Shown here piece by piece: positions 1-8,186 of a stretch of DNA of 33,806 bases. The notes below the pieces were generated by a model. It was not told the origin of the DNA. It searched no databases and saw nothing but the letters and a program-made list of their open reading frames with translations. Positions within the stretch are counted from its first letter, which is position 1. Each line of letters begins with the position of its first letter. The DNA comes from CAZGTQ01 sp964528575 (GTDB lineage Bacteria; Planctomycetota; UBA1135; GCA-002686595). The stretch is from assembly GCA_964528575.1 (NCBI GenBank), contig CAZGTQ010000084.1:1-33806 (forward strand). The letters are read 5' to 3'. The position numbers and the translations under genes are program-made.

Positions 1-893
1 TCGACGGAGCGCGCGGACACACGATCTACTCGATCCGCGTCCCGGAGGACGGGCTGAAGCTGATCAACTACAACGTGGCGCCGGGCCCGGCCCTTGCCGT
101 CGTCGGCGACGTCGACGGAGACGCCGTGGCGGATTTCGCCATCGGGTCCGCGTTCGCGGGCGAGGACGACCGCGGTCGCATCGTGCTTCACTCAGGCTCG
201 GACGGCGCCGTCCTACGGACGTGGGAGGGCGAGCGCGCCGGCGCCATGCTCGGCACGACGCTCCTCGCGCCCGGCGATCTCGACGGCGACGGCAAGCCGG
301 ACGTCGTCGGCGGAACGAAGCCGTCGTGGCAGGACGACACGGGGCCGGGCGAGGTGCGATCGTGGTCCGGAGCGAGCGGCGAGCTCCTCGCACGCTACGT
401 ACCGCCGGAGCCGTCGAGGCACTTCGGGTGGTCGCTCGCGCTCGTGCGCGGCGATGCTGAACAGCGACGCTTGCTCGTCGGCGATCCGTTCCACGCGCCT
501 GCGGTCCACGTCTTCGATGCGCGGACGGGAGAGCACGTCGACTGGTGGCCGCAAACGGGACGAGGGGCTGAGGCCGCGGCGGTCCTGGGCACGGTGCTCG
601 ACGTCGGCGGGGACGGGGTGGAGGACGTGGCCGTCGTCGCGCCGAATTTCCTTCAAGACCGTCTCTGGATCGTCCGAGGGAGCGACGGCGACGAGCTGAT
701 GACTCTCGTCGTGCCTCCCGAAACAGACACGCGCTACAACGACTCCGTCGGCCTGCGCATGGACCTGCTCGGCCCCATCGAAGGCCAGATGTTGCTCGTG
801 ACAGCGAGCACGTCCGTGAACGATTTCGGCTGCATCGTCACCGCCTTTCGCCTCTCGGACGGCGCGATCGCGTTCGAGATCTTCGCCCCCTGA
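1..893 (+). CDS. FG-GAP / integrin-alpha-like repeat protein (5' partial)
   Basis: The open frame enters from before the window (first full codon at position 3) and ends at TGA 891-893, so about 296 C-terminal residues are visible and the start is not. The sequence holds repeated FG-GAP beta-propeller blades with Asp-rich calcium loops: GDVDGDAVADFAIG, PGDLDGDGKPDVVGG and a weaker DVGGDGVEDVAVV. Such propellers are usually secreted or surface proteins; the ligand cannot be told. The stop lies 1 nt from the stop of the convergent arylsulfotransferase-like gene. Family assignment is firm, specific function unknown. Confidence 0.85.
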   Translation, partial: DGARGHTIYSIRVPEDGLKLINYNVAPGPALAVVGDVDGDAVADFAIGSAFAGEDDRGRIVLHSGSDGAVLRTWEGERAGAMLGTTLLAPGDLDGDGKPDVVGGTKPSWQDDTGPGEVRSWSGASGELLARYVPPEPSRHFGWSLALVRGDAEQRRLLVGDPFHAPAVHVFDARTGEHVDWWPQTGRGAEAAAVLGTVLDVGGDGVEDVAVVAPNFLQDRLWIVRGSDGDELMTLVVPPETDTRYNDSVGLRMDLLGPIEGQMLLVTASTSVNDFGCIVTAFRLSDGAIAFEIFAP

Positions 894-894
894 G

Positions 895-2121
895 CTACCG
901 GTCCGCGACCACGGGCAGCGGCTCGACGAACGACGCCTCGTAGCGCGCGATCCGGATCGTCGCGCGCCGGCCCTGCGCGTTGAGGTGCGGGCTCAGATAG
1001 CGCCAGACGACGTCGCCGTCGCGCGTGACCTCGAACGCCTCGCCCGAGTTCGAGCTCGCGACGAGCGCGTTCCCGTTGGCGAGCGGCTGCACCGTACCGC
1101 GCGTCTCGCTGAAGAAGCTCTCCGGCGGCGTCGCGCTCCACTCCCACGTGATCTCGCCGCGCGCCAGGTCGACCTCGACGAGGCGCGAGAAGTCGCGCTC
1201 GAGACCGCCGTTGTCGAAGAGCAGCACGCGATCCTCGCGGACGAGCGTCGCTTCGTGCTGCACCTCGAGCTGGCCTCGGCCCCACGTGCGGACGACCGCG
1301 CCCCGCGTCCAATCGACGAGCGCCAGCACGCACTGGTTGCGCACCGAGAGCAGGAGCCGATCGGGCGCCGGCCAGTCGAGCGAGTTCGTGTGCAAGAGGT
1401 CCTCGGCGTCCTCAGCGAACTTCTCCGGCACCGGCGCGAACGCGAAGCCGTCGTGCGCGCGCAACAAGTCGTACACCGAGCGCTCCTCGAGCAGCTCGCC
1501 GCTCGCCGACAGCACCGCGACCGCGTCGTCGCGGATCCAGCGCTCCTCGCCCTCGTGCTCGACGCGGCGGCGCATCGAGGTCAACACCGCGATGCGACCG
1601 TCGGCGAGCGGCTCGACGTCGTGGTGCGCGTCGAGGTGCCGTCGCCAGAGCTCGCGGCCGTCCGGCGCGAGCCGCGCGACGAAGCCGACCTGGCCGCCGG
1701 CCAGGCCGCCGCGGCGGCGCGCCTCGGGCGGCGCATCGGACGCGAGCTCCGCGCCGACGACGACCAGGTCGCCGCCCGCCACGAGCTCCGCACGGCGGAT
1801 GCGCGTGCAGCGCCCGACCTTCCACCGGCGCACGAGCGTGCCCGCGGGATCGAGCAGCTCGACGAGGCGCCGCGGGATCGTCGTCACGAGGTCGTAGCCC
1901 GGCTGCGAGCGCGCGGCGTCGCGCAGCGTGACGCCCACCTCCGACGGGTCCGCGACCTCCTCCGCGTAGCTGACGTAGCCGAGCCCGCCGAGCTCGTGGC
2001 GCTCGTCGCGCTCGTCGCGCACCGCGTCGTGAACCGCGTCGTGAACCGGGGCGCGCGCCGCCTGGGGCTGCTCCTCGGAGCAGGCGACGAGGGCGAGGAG
2101 CGAGAGCGCAGCGAATCGCAC
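895..2121 (-). CDS. arylsulfotransferase (ASST)-like lipoprotein
   Basis: 408 aa from a GTG start, stop TAG. The N-terminus is a lipoprotein signal with lipobox LVAC (Cys14), so the product should be anchored outside the cytoplasm. The body is a beta-propeller with features of bacterial PAPS-independent arylsulfate sulfotransferases: HHDVE (166-170), HTNSLDW (244-250), an Arg in SVRNQ (261), QHEA (288-291) and LFDNG (301-305). In ASST enzymes conserved His and Arg residues in such positions carry the sulfo group between phenolic donor and acceptor; their roles here are inferred by motif. It follows a sulfatase-fold gene after 10 nt, so the two are probably co-transcribed. A 12-bp tandem duplication encodes VHDAVHDAV just after the lipobox. 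It could instead be a non-catalytic PQQ-like propeller. Confidence 0.75.
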   Translation of the reverse strand: MRFAALSLLALVACSEEQPQAARAPVHDAVHDAVRDERDERHELGGLGYVSYAEEVADPSEVGVTLRDAARSQPGYDLVTTIPRRLVELLDPAGTLVRRWKVGRCTRIRRAELVAGGDLVVVGAELASDAPPEARRRGGLAGGQVGFVARLAPDGRELWRRHLDAHHDVEPLADGRIAVLTSMRRRVEHEGEERWIRDDAVAVLSASGELLEERSVYDLLRAHDGFAFAPVPEKFAEDAEDLLHTNSLDWPAPDRLLLSVRNQCVLALVDWTRGAVVRTWGRGQLEVQHEATLVREDRVLLFDNGGLERDFSRLVEVDLARGEITWEWSATPPESFFSETRGTVQPLANGNALVASSNSGEAFEVTRDGDVVWRYLSPHLNAQGRRATIRIARYEASFVEPLPVVADR

Positions 2122-2131
2122 CGGCCGGCCC

Positions 2132-3583
2132 TCAGTACCCCAGCGCGTCGAGCATGCGCTCGGTCTCTGCGTCGACGTGCTCGTCGGCGACGAACGCGTC
2201 CCGCTCGCGCGCGACCCGCCACGCCAGGACCTCCGCGCGCATCGCCTCCGTGCGCTCGCGCTCGGCTACGGCGAGGTTCTGCAGCTCGAGCGGGTCGTCC
2301 GGCAGGTAGTAGAGCTCGTCGGGCACGCCCTCGCTCCAGATGTACTTCCAGCCGTCGCGCGTCAGCGCGATCTGGTCGCCACGCGTGACGCCCGGCTCGT
2401 TCGCGCGCTGCGTGAGGATGTGCACGAGGTTCGCGCGGCGCGCGAGGTCCGCCTCGGCGAACACGCGCCGCTCGGCCCAGATCGCGACGTCGGACGCGCT
2501 CGACGACGCCTCGAGATAGCGCGCGAGGCTCGCGCCCCCGATGCGCGCCGACTCCGCCGCGAGGCCGAGCAGATCGAGGCACGTCGCCGCGAGGTCGACC
2601 GCGGACGTCGGCGCGTCGACGAGCGAGCCCGCGCGGATGCGCTCCGGCATGCGCACGGCGAGCGGGACGCGCAACTGCTCCTCGTAGCTCCAGAAGCCGT
2701 GGCCGACGTAGTCGTGCTCGCCGAGGCCCTCGCCGTGATCGGACGTGACGATCACCAGCCCGGCGCGCCCGCGCTCGGCCGCGTCCCACGCGTCGAGGAG
2801 CCGCCCGACGTGGTGGTCGGTGTAACGCACCTCGCTCTCGTAGTCGTGCTGCTCGGCGAGGATCTCCTCGAGGGACACGAGCTCGCCCGGCTGCGCGCGC
2901 TCGCGGTAGAACGCGAGCACGTCGTCGTCGAGCTCGACCTCGAAGCCTTCGTGCTGCTCGCGCGGCGCGTGCGGGTCGTACACGTGCACCCACAGGAAGA
3001 GCGGCCGGTCCGACGGCTGCGCGAGGTACGCGATCGCGCGGTCGACGACGTCCTCGGCCGGACGCGTGTAGAGCTTCTCGTTGTGCTCGCTCCGCGTGCC
3101 GTCGCGGAAGTCCTCGTCGTAGACGTCGAAGCCGCGCGCGAAGCCCTTGCGCCCCGCGAGCACGCTCGCGCCGACGAACCCGCCCGTGCGGTAGCCCGCG
3201 CGCCGCAGCTCGTCGACGATCCACGGCAGGCCCTCGGGCAGCGTCGTGCCGTTCTTGCGCATGCCGTGCTCGCGCGGGTAGAGCCCGCTGAACAGCGTCG
3301 CGTGCACCGGGCCGGTGTGCGCCATGACCGTGTAGTGGCTCGCGAACAGCGCTCCCTGCTCGGCGAGCGCGTCGAACGCCGGCGTCGACTCGCGCGGATA
3401 GCCGTACGCGGAGACCGTGTCCTGGCGCAGCGTGTCGATCGTGACGAGCAGGAAGTCGGGCGAGCCGGCGCTCGTGCCGCGCTGCGCGAGACGCGCGCCG
3501 AGCTCGGCGGCGCGGGCTGCGTCGTCGCCGCACGCGGACAGGAGCGCGGCGAGGCAGGCGAGCGAGGGGAGGAGGGTGCGCAT
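2132..3583 (-). CDS. sulfatase-fold (alkaline phosphatase superfamily) lipoprotein
   Basis: 483 aa; the start at 3583 was chosen because it opens a lipoprotein signal (lipobox LLSAC, Cys18), whereas a longer frame upstream adds only Arg/Pro-rich filler. Alkaline-phosphatase-superfamily landmarks are present: LLVTIDTLRQDTVSAYGY near the N-terminus, TSDHGEGLGEHD, and the C-terminal LDALGY typical of this group. The nucleophile region reads HTGPVHATLFSG: Thr stands where type I sulfatases carry the Cys or Ser converted to formylglycine, and His replaces the Arg of CxPxR. The enzyme may therefore be a phospho- or sulfo-hydrolase or transferase that does not use formylglycine. First gene of an operon with the ASST-like gene; divergent from the related gene at 3633. 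Confidence 0.8.
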   Translation of the reverse strand: MRTLLPSLACLAALLSACGDDAARAAELGARLAQRGTSAGSPDFLLVTIDTLRQDTVSAYGYPRESTPAFDALAEQGALFASHYTVMAHTGPVHATLFSGLYPREHGMRKNGTTLPEGLPWIVDELRRAGYRTGGFVGASVLAGRKGFARGFDVYDEDFRDGTRSEHNEKLYTRPAEDVVDRAIAYLAQPSDRPLFLWVHVYDPHAPREQHEGFEVELDDDVLAFYRERAQPGELVSLEEILAEQHDYESEVRYTDHHVGRLLDAWDAAERGRAGLVIVTSDHGEGLGEHDYVGHGFWSYEEQLRVPLAVRMPERIRAGSLVDAPTSAVDLAATCLDLLGLAAESARIGGASLARYLEASSSASDVAIWAERRVFAEADLARRANLVHILTQRANEPGVTRGDQIALTRDGWKYIWSEGVPDELYYLPDDPLELQNLAVAERERTEAMRAEVLAWRVARERDAFVADEHVDAETERMLDALGY

Positions 3584-3632
3584 CGTCGAAGGGGTTGCTA
3601 TACCTGCGGCGGACATCGAATAGGGAAGACGA
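3584..3632. promoter_or_regulatory. divergent promoter region between two sulfatase-fold genes
   Basis: Only 49 nt separate the two divergent start codons, so the promoters must overlap or lie partly inside the genes. It is less GC-rich than the flanks (tatacctgcgg, gaatagggaagacg). GGGAAG a few bases before ATG 3633 is a plausible ribosome-binding site for the plus-strand gene; none is obvious on the minus strand. No clear -35/-10 pair can be assigned. Confidence 0.4.
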
Positions 3633-5087
3633 ATGACCAACGGAAGACAAGGGGCCCGTGCGGCGCTCTTCGCGCTCGCGAGCGGGCTCCTATATGGCCT
3701 TCTCGGATGTGGCCTTCTCGGGTGTGGAGAGGTGCGCTCGGCCGACGGGCCGCCGAACGTCGTTCTGGTCTCGTTCGACACGACGCGGGCGGACCACCTC
3801 TCGTGCTACGGCTACGGACGCGAGACGAGCCCGACGATCGACCGGCTCGCCGCGCAGGGCGTGCTGTTCGAGAACGCGGTCAGCCACTCGCCCAAGACCG
3901 CGCCGTCCCACATGTCGATCCTCACGGGGCTCCTGCCGGACGCCCACGGGGTGCGCAACCTCGCCGACGAAGGCAACCACGCGCTGCGCGACGGCGTCCC
4001 CACGCTCGCGACGATCTTGCGCGACGCCGGTTACCGCACGGCCGCGTTCACCGCGGGCGGCCACGTCGCCGCCGAGCTGGGCTTCGACCGCGGATTCGAG
4101 ACCTTCGAGACCGGCGGCGGCGTCGAGGGCATCTTCGAGCGCGGCGCGGAGGCCGCCGAAGACTTCTCGGGCGACCCGTTCTTCCTCTTCCTCCACACCT
4201 ACGAGGTACACGACCCGTACGTCCCGCCGCAGCGCTACCGGGAGATGTTCGCCGACCCCGCGTACGACGGCCGCATCATCGGCTCGCGCGACGAGCTCAA
4301 GGAGGCGTCGGGCAGCGAGTGGAAGAAGCAGCACGAGGTCTTCTGGGACCACGTCGACCCCTCCTCCGAGCGCGATGTCGAGCACCTGAAGGCGCTCTAC
4401 GACGCGGGGATCCGCTACGCCGACGACGTGCTGGGCGACTTCCTCGAGGAGCTCGACGAGCTCGGCGAGCTCGAGCGCACGTGGGTCGTGTTCCTCTCCG
4501 ACCACGGCGAGGAGTTCCACGAGCACGGCGGCTTCCTGCACGAGACGCTGTACCAGGAGGTGCTGCGCGTGCCGCTGATCGTGCGTCCGCCGGCGACGCT
4601 CGACGTCGATTGGGCGGGCCGCGAGATCGCGCAGCCCGTCGCGCTGATCGACGTGCTGCCGACGGTGCTGGAGCTGCTCGGCCTGCCGGCGACGCCCGGC
4701 GCTCAGGGCCGCTCGCTCGCGACGCTGATCGCGCGCGGCGAGGGCGGCGCCTCCAGCGTCCTGAGCCACTGGCCGCGCCAGGGCCGCTACGCGTTCCAGC
4801 GCGAGGGCTGGAAGCTGCACTGGGACGAGACGAAGGACGCGTACGAGCTGTACGAGCTCGCGCAGGATCCGGGGGAGACGCGCGATCTCGTCGGCGACCA
4901 GGGCGCGCTGCGCGACGACCTCGCCGGTCAGCTCCGCTCGCTGCGCGCGTGGTCGCGCGACGTCGCGGCGCAGGGCCCGCGCGGCGAGGCGCTCCCGCTG
5001 ACGCCCGAGAAGCGCGACGAGTTGCAGGCGCTCGGGTACCTCGGCGGCGAGGGCACGAGCGAGCCCGACGGCGCGGACCAGAGGTAG
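3633..5087 (+). CDS. sulfatase-fold (alkaline phosphatase superfamily) lipoprotein
   Basis: 484 aa, ATG to TAG. The signal region carries two overlapping lipoboxes (GLLGC at Cys26 and again at Cys31) made by a 15-bp tandem duplication at 3695-3724; either Cys could be lipidated. Family features: VLVSFDTTRADHLSCYGYG, LSDHGEEFHEHGGF and a C-terminal LQALGY followed by an acidic tail. The nucleophile motif is KTAPSHMSILTG, that is TxPSH and not the formylglycine CxPSR, as in the divergent partner. The two proteins share architecture and look like paralogs. The 3' end overlaps 160 nt of the convergent membrane-protein gene. Substrate unknown; a role on sulfated or phosphorylated surface or environmental compounds is inference. 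Confidence 0.82.
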   Translation: MTNGRQGARAALFALASGLLYGLLGCGLLGCGEVRSADGPPNVVLVSFDTTRADHLSCYGYGRETSPTIDRLAAQGVLFENAVSHSPKTAPSHMSILTGLLPDAHGVRNLADEGNHALRDGVPTLATILRDAGYRTAAFTAGGHVAAELGFDRGFETFETGGGVEGIFERGAEAAEDFSGDPFFLFLHTYEVHDPYVPPQRYREMFADPAYDGRIIGSRDELKEASGSEWKKQHEVFWDHVDPSSERDVEHLKALYDAGIRYADDVLGDFLEELDELGELERTWVVFLSDHGEEFHEHGGFLHETLYQEVLRVPLIVRPPATLDVDWAGREIAQPVALIDVLPTVLELLGLPATPGAQGRSLATLIARGEGGASSVLSHWPRQGRYAFQREGWKLHWDETKDAYELYELAQDPGETRDLVGDQGALRDDLAGQLRSLRAWSRDVAAQGPRGEALPLTPEKRDELQALGYLGGEGTSEPDGADQR

Positions 5088-6457
5088 GCGGCACCCTCGG
5101 CGAGCAGGAACGCGGCCGGGACGACGAGCTGGCACCAGATGCGCGGCAGCGCCGTCGAGACGTGCCAGCCGGCGTGGTTGGGCGTGACGAGGAACACCGC
5201 CGTCGCCGCCGCGACGAATGTCGCGAGCCAGGTCGCGGCGACGCGCGCCGTGCCGCCGCGGATCCACCCGACCGGCACGGCGACGGCGAGCGCGACGGCG
5301 AAGTACGCGAGGAGCTGCTGGCGCTCGAGCGTGCGCGCCGCCGCGGCGAGGACGAGCGGGACCCGGCTCGCCGCCTCGAGCGGGCTCGTCGCGAAGAGCG
5401 CCGCGACGTAGTCCTCCTCGTAGGGCGCGCCGCCGCAGCGCGCACGCAGCGCGAGCCACGCCAGGACGCCGAGCGCCCCGCCCGCCGCGACCGCGCCCGC
5501 GCAGCGCCACCTGCCGGCGGAGCGGTGCAGCGCGAGCGCGACGAGCAGCGCACCGAGCCCGAGCAGCGCGTCGGTCTTGAGCGCCGGCGCCGCCGCCGCC
5601 GCCAGCGCCGCGAGCGCGAGCCAGCCGCGCCCGCCGTCCGCCGCGTGCCCGCGCAGCGCGACGAGCGCGACGCCGAAGCACGCCGCGAGCGGCAGATCGG
5701 GGCCCGCTGGGCTCCAGCTCCCGCCGCCTTCCCACGGGTACAGCGCGATCGCCGGGATGCACAACAACAGCGTGAACGCGCGCCCCGCGGCCCCGCGCGC
5801 CGCCGACCACGCCGCGCCGACCGCGAACAGCGCGAGCGCGACGAGCCACAGGCACGCGACCGGCGCGTACGCCTCGATCGCGTCGTAGCGCTCGACCCAC
5901 GCGCGCGGGTCGGGGGCCGCCACGCTCCCGGACGGATCCTCGGTCGCGCCCTCCTCGATCCAGCCCGCGAGCGCGACGAGCAGCGGCACGCCCAGCGGGT
6001 AGTCGACGTGGTAGTGCACGACCTCGGGGTCCTGGAACAGCGGCCCCTCGAGCGTGCGCTCGGCCAGCAGCGCCTTCGCCTTGAGCCCGTAGATCGCCTT
6101 CTCGTCGTAGCCGACGAACGGCGTTGCGCTCGCCGCTCCCAGCGCCGCGACGACGAGCAGCGCGACGAGGGCGAGCGGCGCGTCCGCGCGGGTCAGGCGG
6201 GGCAGCGCGCGCGGGCGGCGCAGCGCGCGCACGAAGCCGGCGAGAGCGAGCGGAGCGAGCGCCGCGACGACCGGCGCGAAGAGCACGCGGCCCGTCGCGA
6301 GCAGCGCGAGCTCGAGGCCGAGCACGAGCAGCGCGAGCCCGAGCGTGAGCGCCAGCGCCGCGCGGATCGCGGCCGATTCGTGGCGGCAGCGCGCGAGCCC
6401 GAGCAGGCCGCTCCCCGCGCCCCACGCGAGCGCCGCGATCGCGACGAGCGCGGTCAC
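4928..6457 (-). CDS. polytopic membrane protein, PMT/ArnT-like glycosyltransferase
   Basis: 509 aa from a GTG that overlaps the previous gene's TGA (GTGA). Many hydrophobic helices. The first large loop has GYDEKAIYGLKAKAL followed by HYHVDYPLGVPLL, the acidic loop pattern of lipid-linked-sugar glycosyltransferases of the GT-C fold. It is the last gene of a four-gene glycan operon. The likely role is sugar transfer at the outer face of the inner membrane; donor and acceptor are unknown. The last ~50 codons run antisense into the sulfatase-fold gene and look unlike a conserved domain (Ser/Pro/Arg-rich), so the original end may have been near 5088 and the frame extended by loss of a stop. Confidence 0.7.
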   Translation of the reverse strand: MTALVAIAALAWGAGSGLLGLARCRHESAAIRAALALTLGLALLVLGLELALLATGRVLFAPVVAALAPLALAGFVRALRRPRALPRLTRADAPLALVALLVVAALGAASATPFVGYDEKAIYGLKAKALLAERTLEGPLFQDPEVVHYHVDYPLGVPLLVALAGWIEEGATEDPSGSVAAPDPRAWVERYDAIEAYAPVACLWLVALALFAVGAAWSAARGAAGRAFTLLLCIPAIALYPWEGGGSWSPAGPDLPLAACFGVALVALRGHAADGGRGWLALAALAAAAAPALKTDALLGLGALLVALALHRSAGRWRCAGAVAAGGALGVLAWLALRARCGGAPYEEDYVAALFATSPLEAASRVPLVLAAAARTLERQQLLAYFAVALAVAVPVGWIRGGTARVAATWLATFVAAATAVFLVTPNHAGWHVSTALPRIWCQLVVPAAFLLAEGAAYLWSAPSGSLVPSPPRYPSACNSSRFSGVSGSASPRGPCAATSRDHARSERS

Positions 6458-7167
6458 TCCCACGCCCGCGCCTCGATCTCGATCAGCTCGGCGGCCCGCT
6501 CGGCGGCGAAGCGGCGCGAGCTCTCCGCCTGCGGCGGCGGCCCGTGCGGCTGCGCGCGTGGATCGGCGCCGAACGCTGCGCTCTGCATGCGGTCGCGCCG
6601 CGCCCAGCGTCGCACGGACGGCTCCATGAGCAGGAGCCGCGGGTAGCAGTAGAACGCCGCGAGCTGCGCGCGCCGGTCGTGCGAGCCGACGTGCACGACC
6701 GCCGGCGCCGCGCTCGCGCGCGTCACGACGCGGCGCACGAGCTCCTCGAGGTGCGGCTGCGAGCCGTTGTCGAACAAGCGCGTCTGGGCGAGCGTCCGCG
6801 CTCGCTCGCGCAGGTCGTTCGTCGTGTCGACCGCCTCGAGCCACGTGCTCGCGTTCGCGAGGACCGCGAGCCCGCAGAGAGCGAGCGCGAGCTGGCGCAA
6901 GGCGGATAGCGAGCGCAAACGCAGCGCGACCGAGCGCGCGCCGGCGCGCGCGCGCGGACCGAGCTCGGGCTCGCGCCAGAGCGCGGCCGCGGCGAGGACG
7001 AGCGCGGCGACGAGCGGGCGCTGGGCGCTGCGGACCGAGACGCGCATGTCGCCCAGCTCGAGGTCGCCGCCGCCGGTCGCGAGGATCCACGCGGCGGCCG
7101 CGACCGCCGCCGCGGCGAGGCCCCACAGGACGAAGGGCCGGCGCCGCGCTCCCGCGCCCGCGCTCAT
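6454..7167 (-). CDS. small membrane protein of glycan operon, unknown function
   Basis: 237 aa; ATG overlaps the upstream stop as ATGA and its own TGA overlaps the next GTG. Three hydrophobic stretches are visible: about residues 9-27 (LWGLAAAAVAAAAWILA), 50-62 and a third around LALALCGLAVLANAS. A soluble C-terminal half follows, with VVHVGSHDRRAQLAAFYCYP. I do not recognise a named family. The arrangement next to a GT-C-type membrane protein resembles loci where a small partner protein accompanies a polyprenyl-sugar transferase, but that is inference. Codon use matches the neighbours. Confidence 0.65.
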   Translation of the reverse strand: MSAGAGARRRPFVLWGLAAAAVAAAAWILATGGGDLELGDMRVSVRSAQRPLVAALVLAAAALWREPELGPRARAGARSVALRLRSLSALRQLALALCGLAVLANASTWLEAVDTTNDLRERARTLAQTRLFDNGSQPHLEELVRRVVTRASAAPAVVHVGSHDRRAQLAAFYCYPRLLLMEPSVRRWARRDRMQSAAFGADPRAQPHGPPPQAESSRRFAAERAAELIEIEARAWE

Positions 7168-8186
7168 GACGGGACGGCGCCGGGCTCGCTCGTGCGCGCG
7201 AGGCGCTTGCGCGCGTACACGTGCAGCAACGACGTCAGCGCGCCGCACGCGCGCCGCGCGCGCAGGTCCGAGCGCAAGACGATCTTCGCGTAGCTCGACA
7301 GCAGCTCGGCGCTCGGCCGCGCGTGCGTCGCGAGCTCTTTCGGCGCGAGCGCGGCGAAGTCGTGCCCGAGGCCGAGCGACGTCTCGAAGTGGCGGAAGAG
7401 GCGCTGCACGGCGAGCCGGTGCCGGTAGGAGCGGTCGCGGTCGAGCGGCTTGCCATAGAAGCCGTTGGACGCGTGGACGCGGTAGCGCACCGTCGGCTCG
7501 GCGAGGAACGCCTTGCGCGCGCCGGCGAGCGACGAGCCGAACGTCAGGCAGTCGTCCGCGCGCAGGCGCCAGTCGCTCTCGAGCGGCAGCGGGAGGAGCC
7601 GCTCGAGCACCCAGCGGCGGAACGCGAGCGTCGAGGTGGGGGAGACCCAGATGCGCTTCTGACTGCGGCTCAGCGCGAGCACGGCGGAGAAGCCGAGGTC
7701 GCGGTCGGTCGGGTGCATGCGCACGACGCCGTCCGCGTCGCCGAAGAGGCGGTGCGCGCTGATCGCGACGTCGCAGCGCGGGTCGCGTGCGAGGTGCGCG
7801 AGCGTGCGCTCGACGTGGTCGGGCTCGTACTCGTCGTCGGCGTCGAGGAAGAAGACGACGTCGCCGCTCGTGCGGGCGAAGCCGGCGTTGAAGCAGGAGA
7901 GCTGGCCGCCGTTCGGCTTCGCGACGAAGATCACGTTGTCGTGGCGCGCGCAGACGCGGCGCAGCGTCTCGGTCGAGCCGTCGGTCGATCCGTCGTCGAC
8001 GAACACGATCTCGTCGAACGCGGTGGTCTGCTCGAGCGCGCTGCGCAGCGCGGCGAGCGCGTAGCGGCCGTAGTCGTAGTGGTCGACGATGCAGCTCGTG
8101 CGCGGGCGCGTGAGCGCGGCCGGGGCGTCGGGCGCTCCCGCCGTCCGCGGCGCGGTTCCGCGCGGCTCTGCGGCGGACGTGCTCAC
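7164..8186 (-). CDS. family 2 glycosyltransferase
   Basis: 340 aa. The start is a GTG (8186-8184) overlapping the previous stop by 4 nt (GTGA); a longer frame upstream is only a shadow of the neighbouring gene. GT-A features of GT2 enzymes: Rossmann start SCIVDHYDYGRYALAALRSA, nucleotide-sugar loop FVDDGSTDGS, GGQLSCFNAG, metal-binding FLDADDEYEPDH and a downstream acceptor region with LESDWRLRADDCL. No membrane segments, so probably cytoplasmic, adding a sugar to a lipid-linked glycan. Translational coupling to its neighbours suggests a shared pathway. Confidence 0.85.
   Translation of the reverse strand: MSTSAAEPRGTAPRTAGAPDAPAALTRPRTSCIVDHYDYGRYALAALRSALEQTTAFDEIVFVDDGSTDGSTETLRRVCARHDNVIFVAKPNGGQLSCFNAGFARTSGDVVFFLDADDEYEPDHVERTLAHLARDPRCDVAISAHRLFGDADGVVRMHPTDRDLGFSAVLALSRSQKRIWVSPTSTLAFRRWVLERLLPLPLESDWRLRADDCLTFGSSLAGARKAFLAEPTVRYRVHASNGFYGKPLDRDRSYRHRLAVQRLFRHFETSLGLGHDFAALAPKELATHARPSAELLSSYAKIVLRSDLRARRACGALTSLLHVYARKRLARTSEPGAVPS

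Noticed and set aside
2177..6646. Very long open frames antisense to real genes (for example 2177-6646 and 26167-30429 on the plus strand)
   Set aside because: Arg/Ala/Pro-rich shadow frames typical of high GC; the opposite strand carries recognisable domains.
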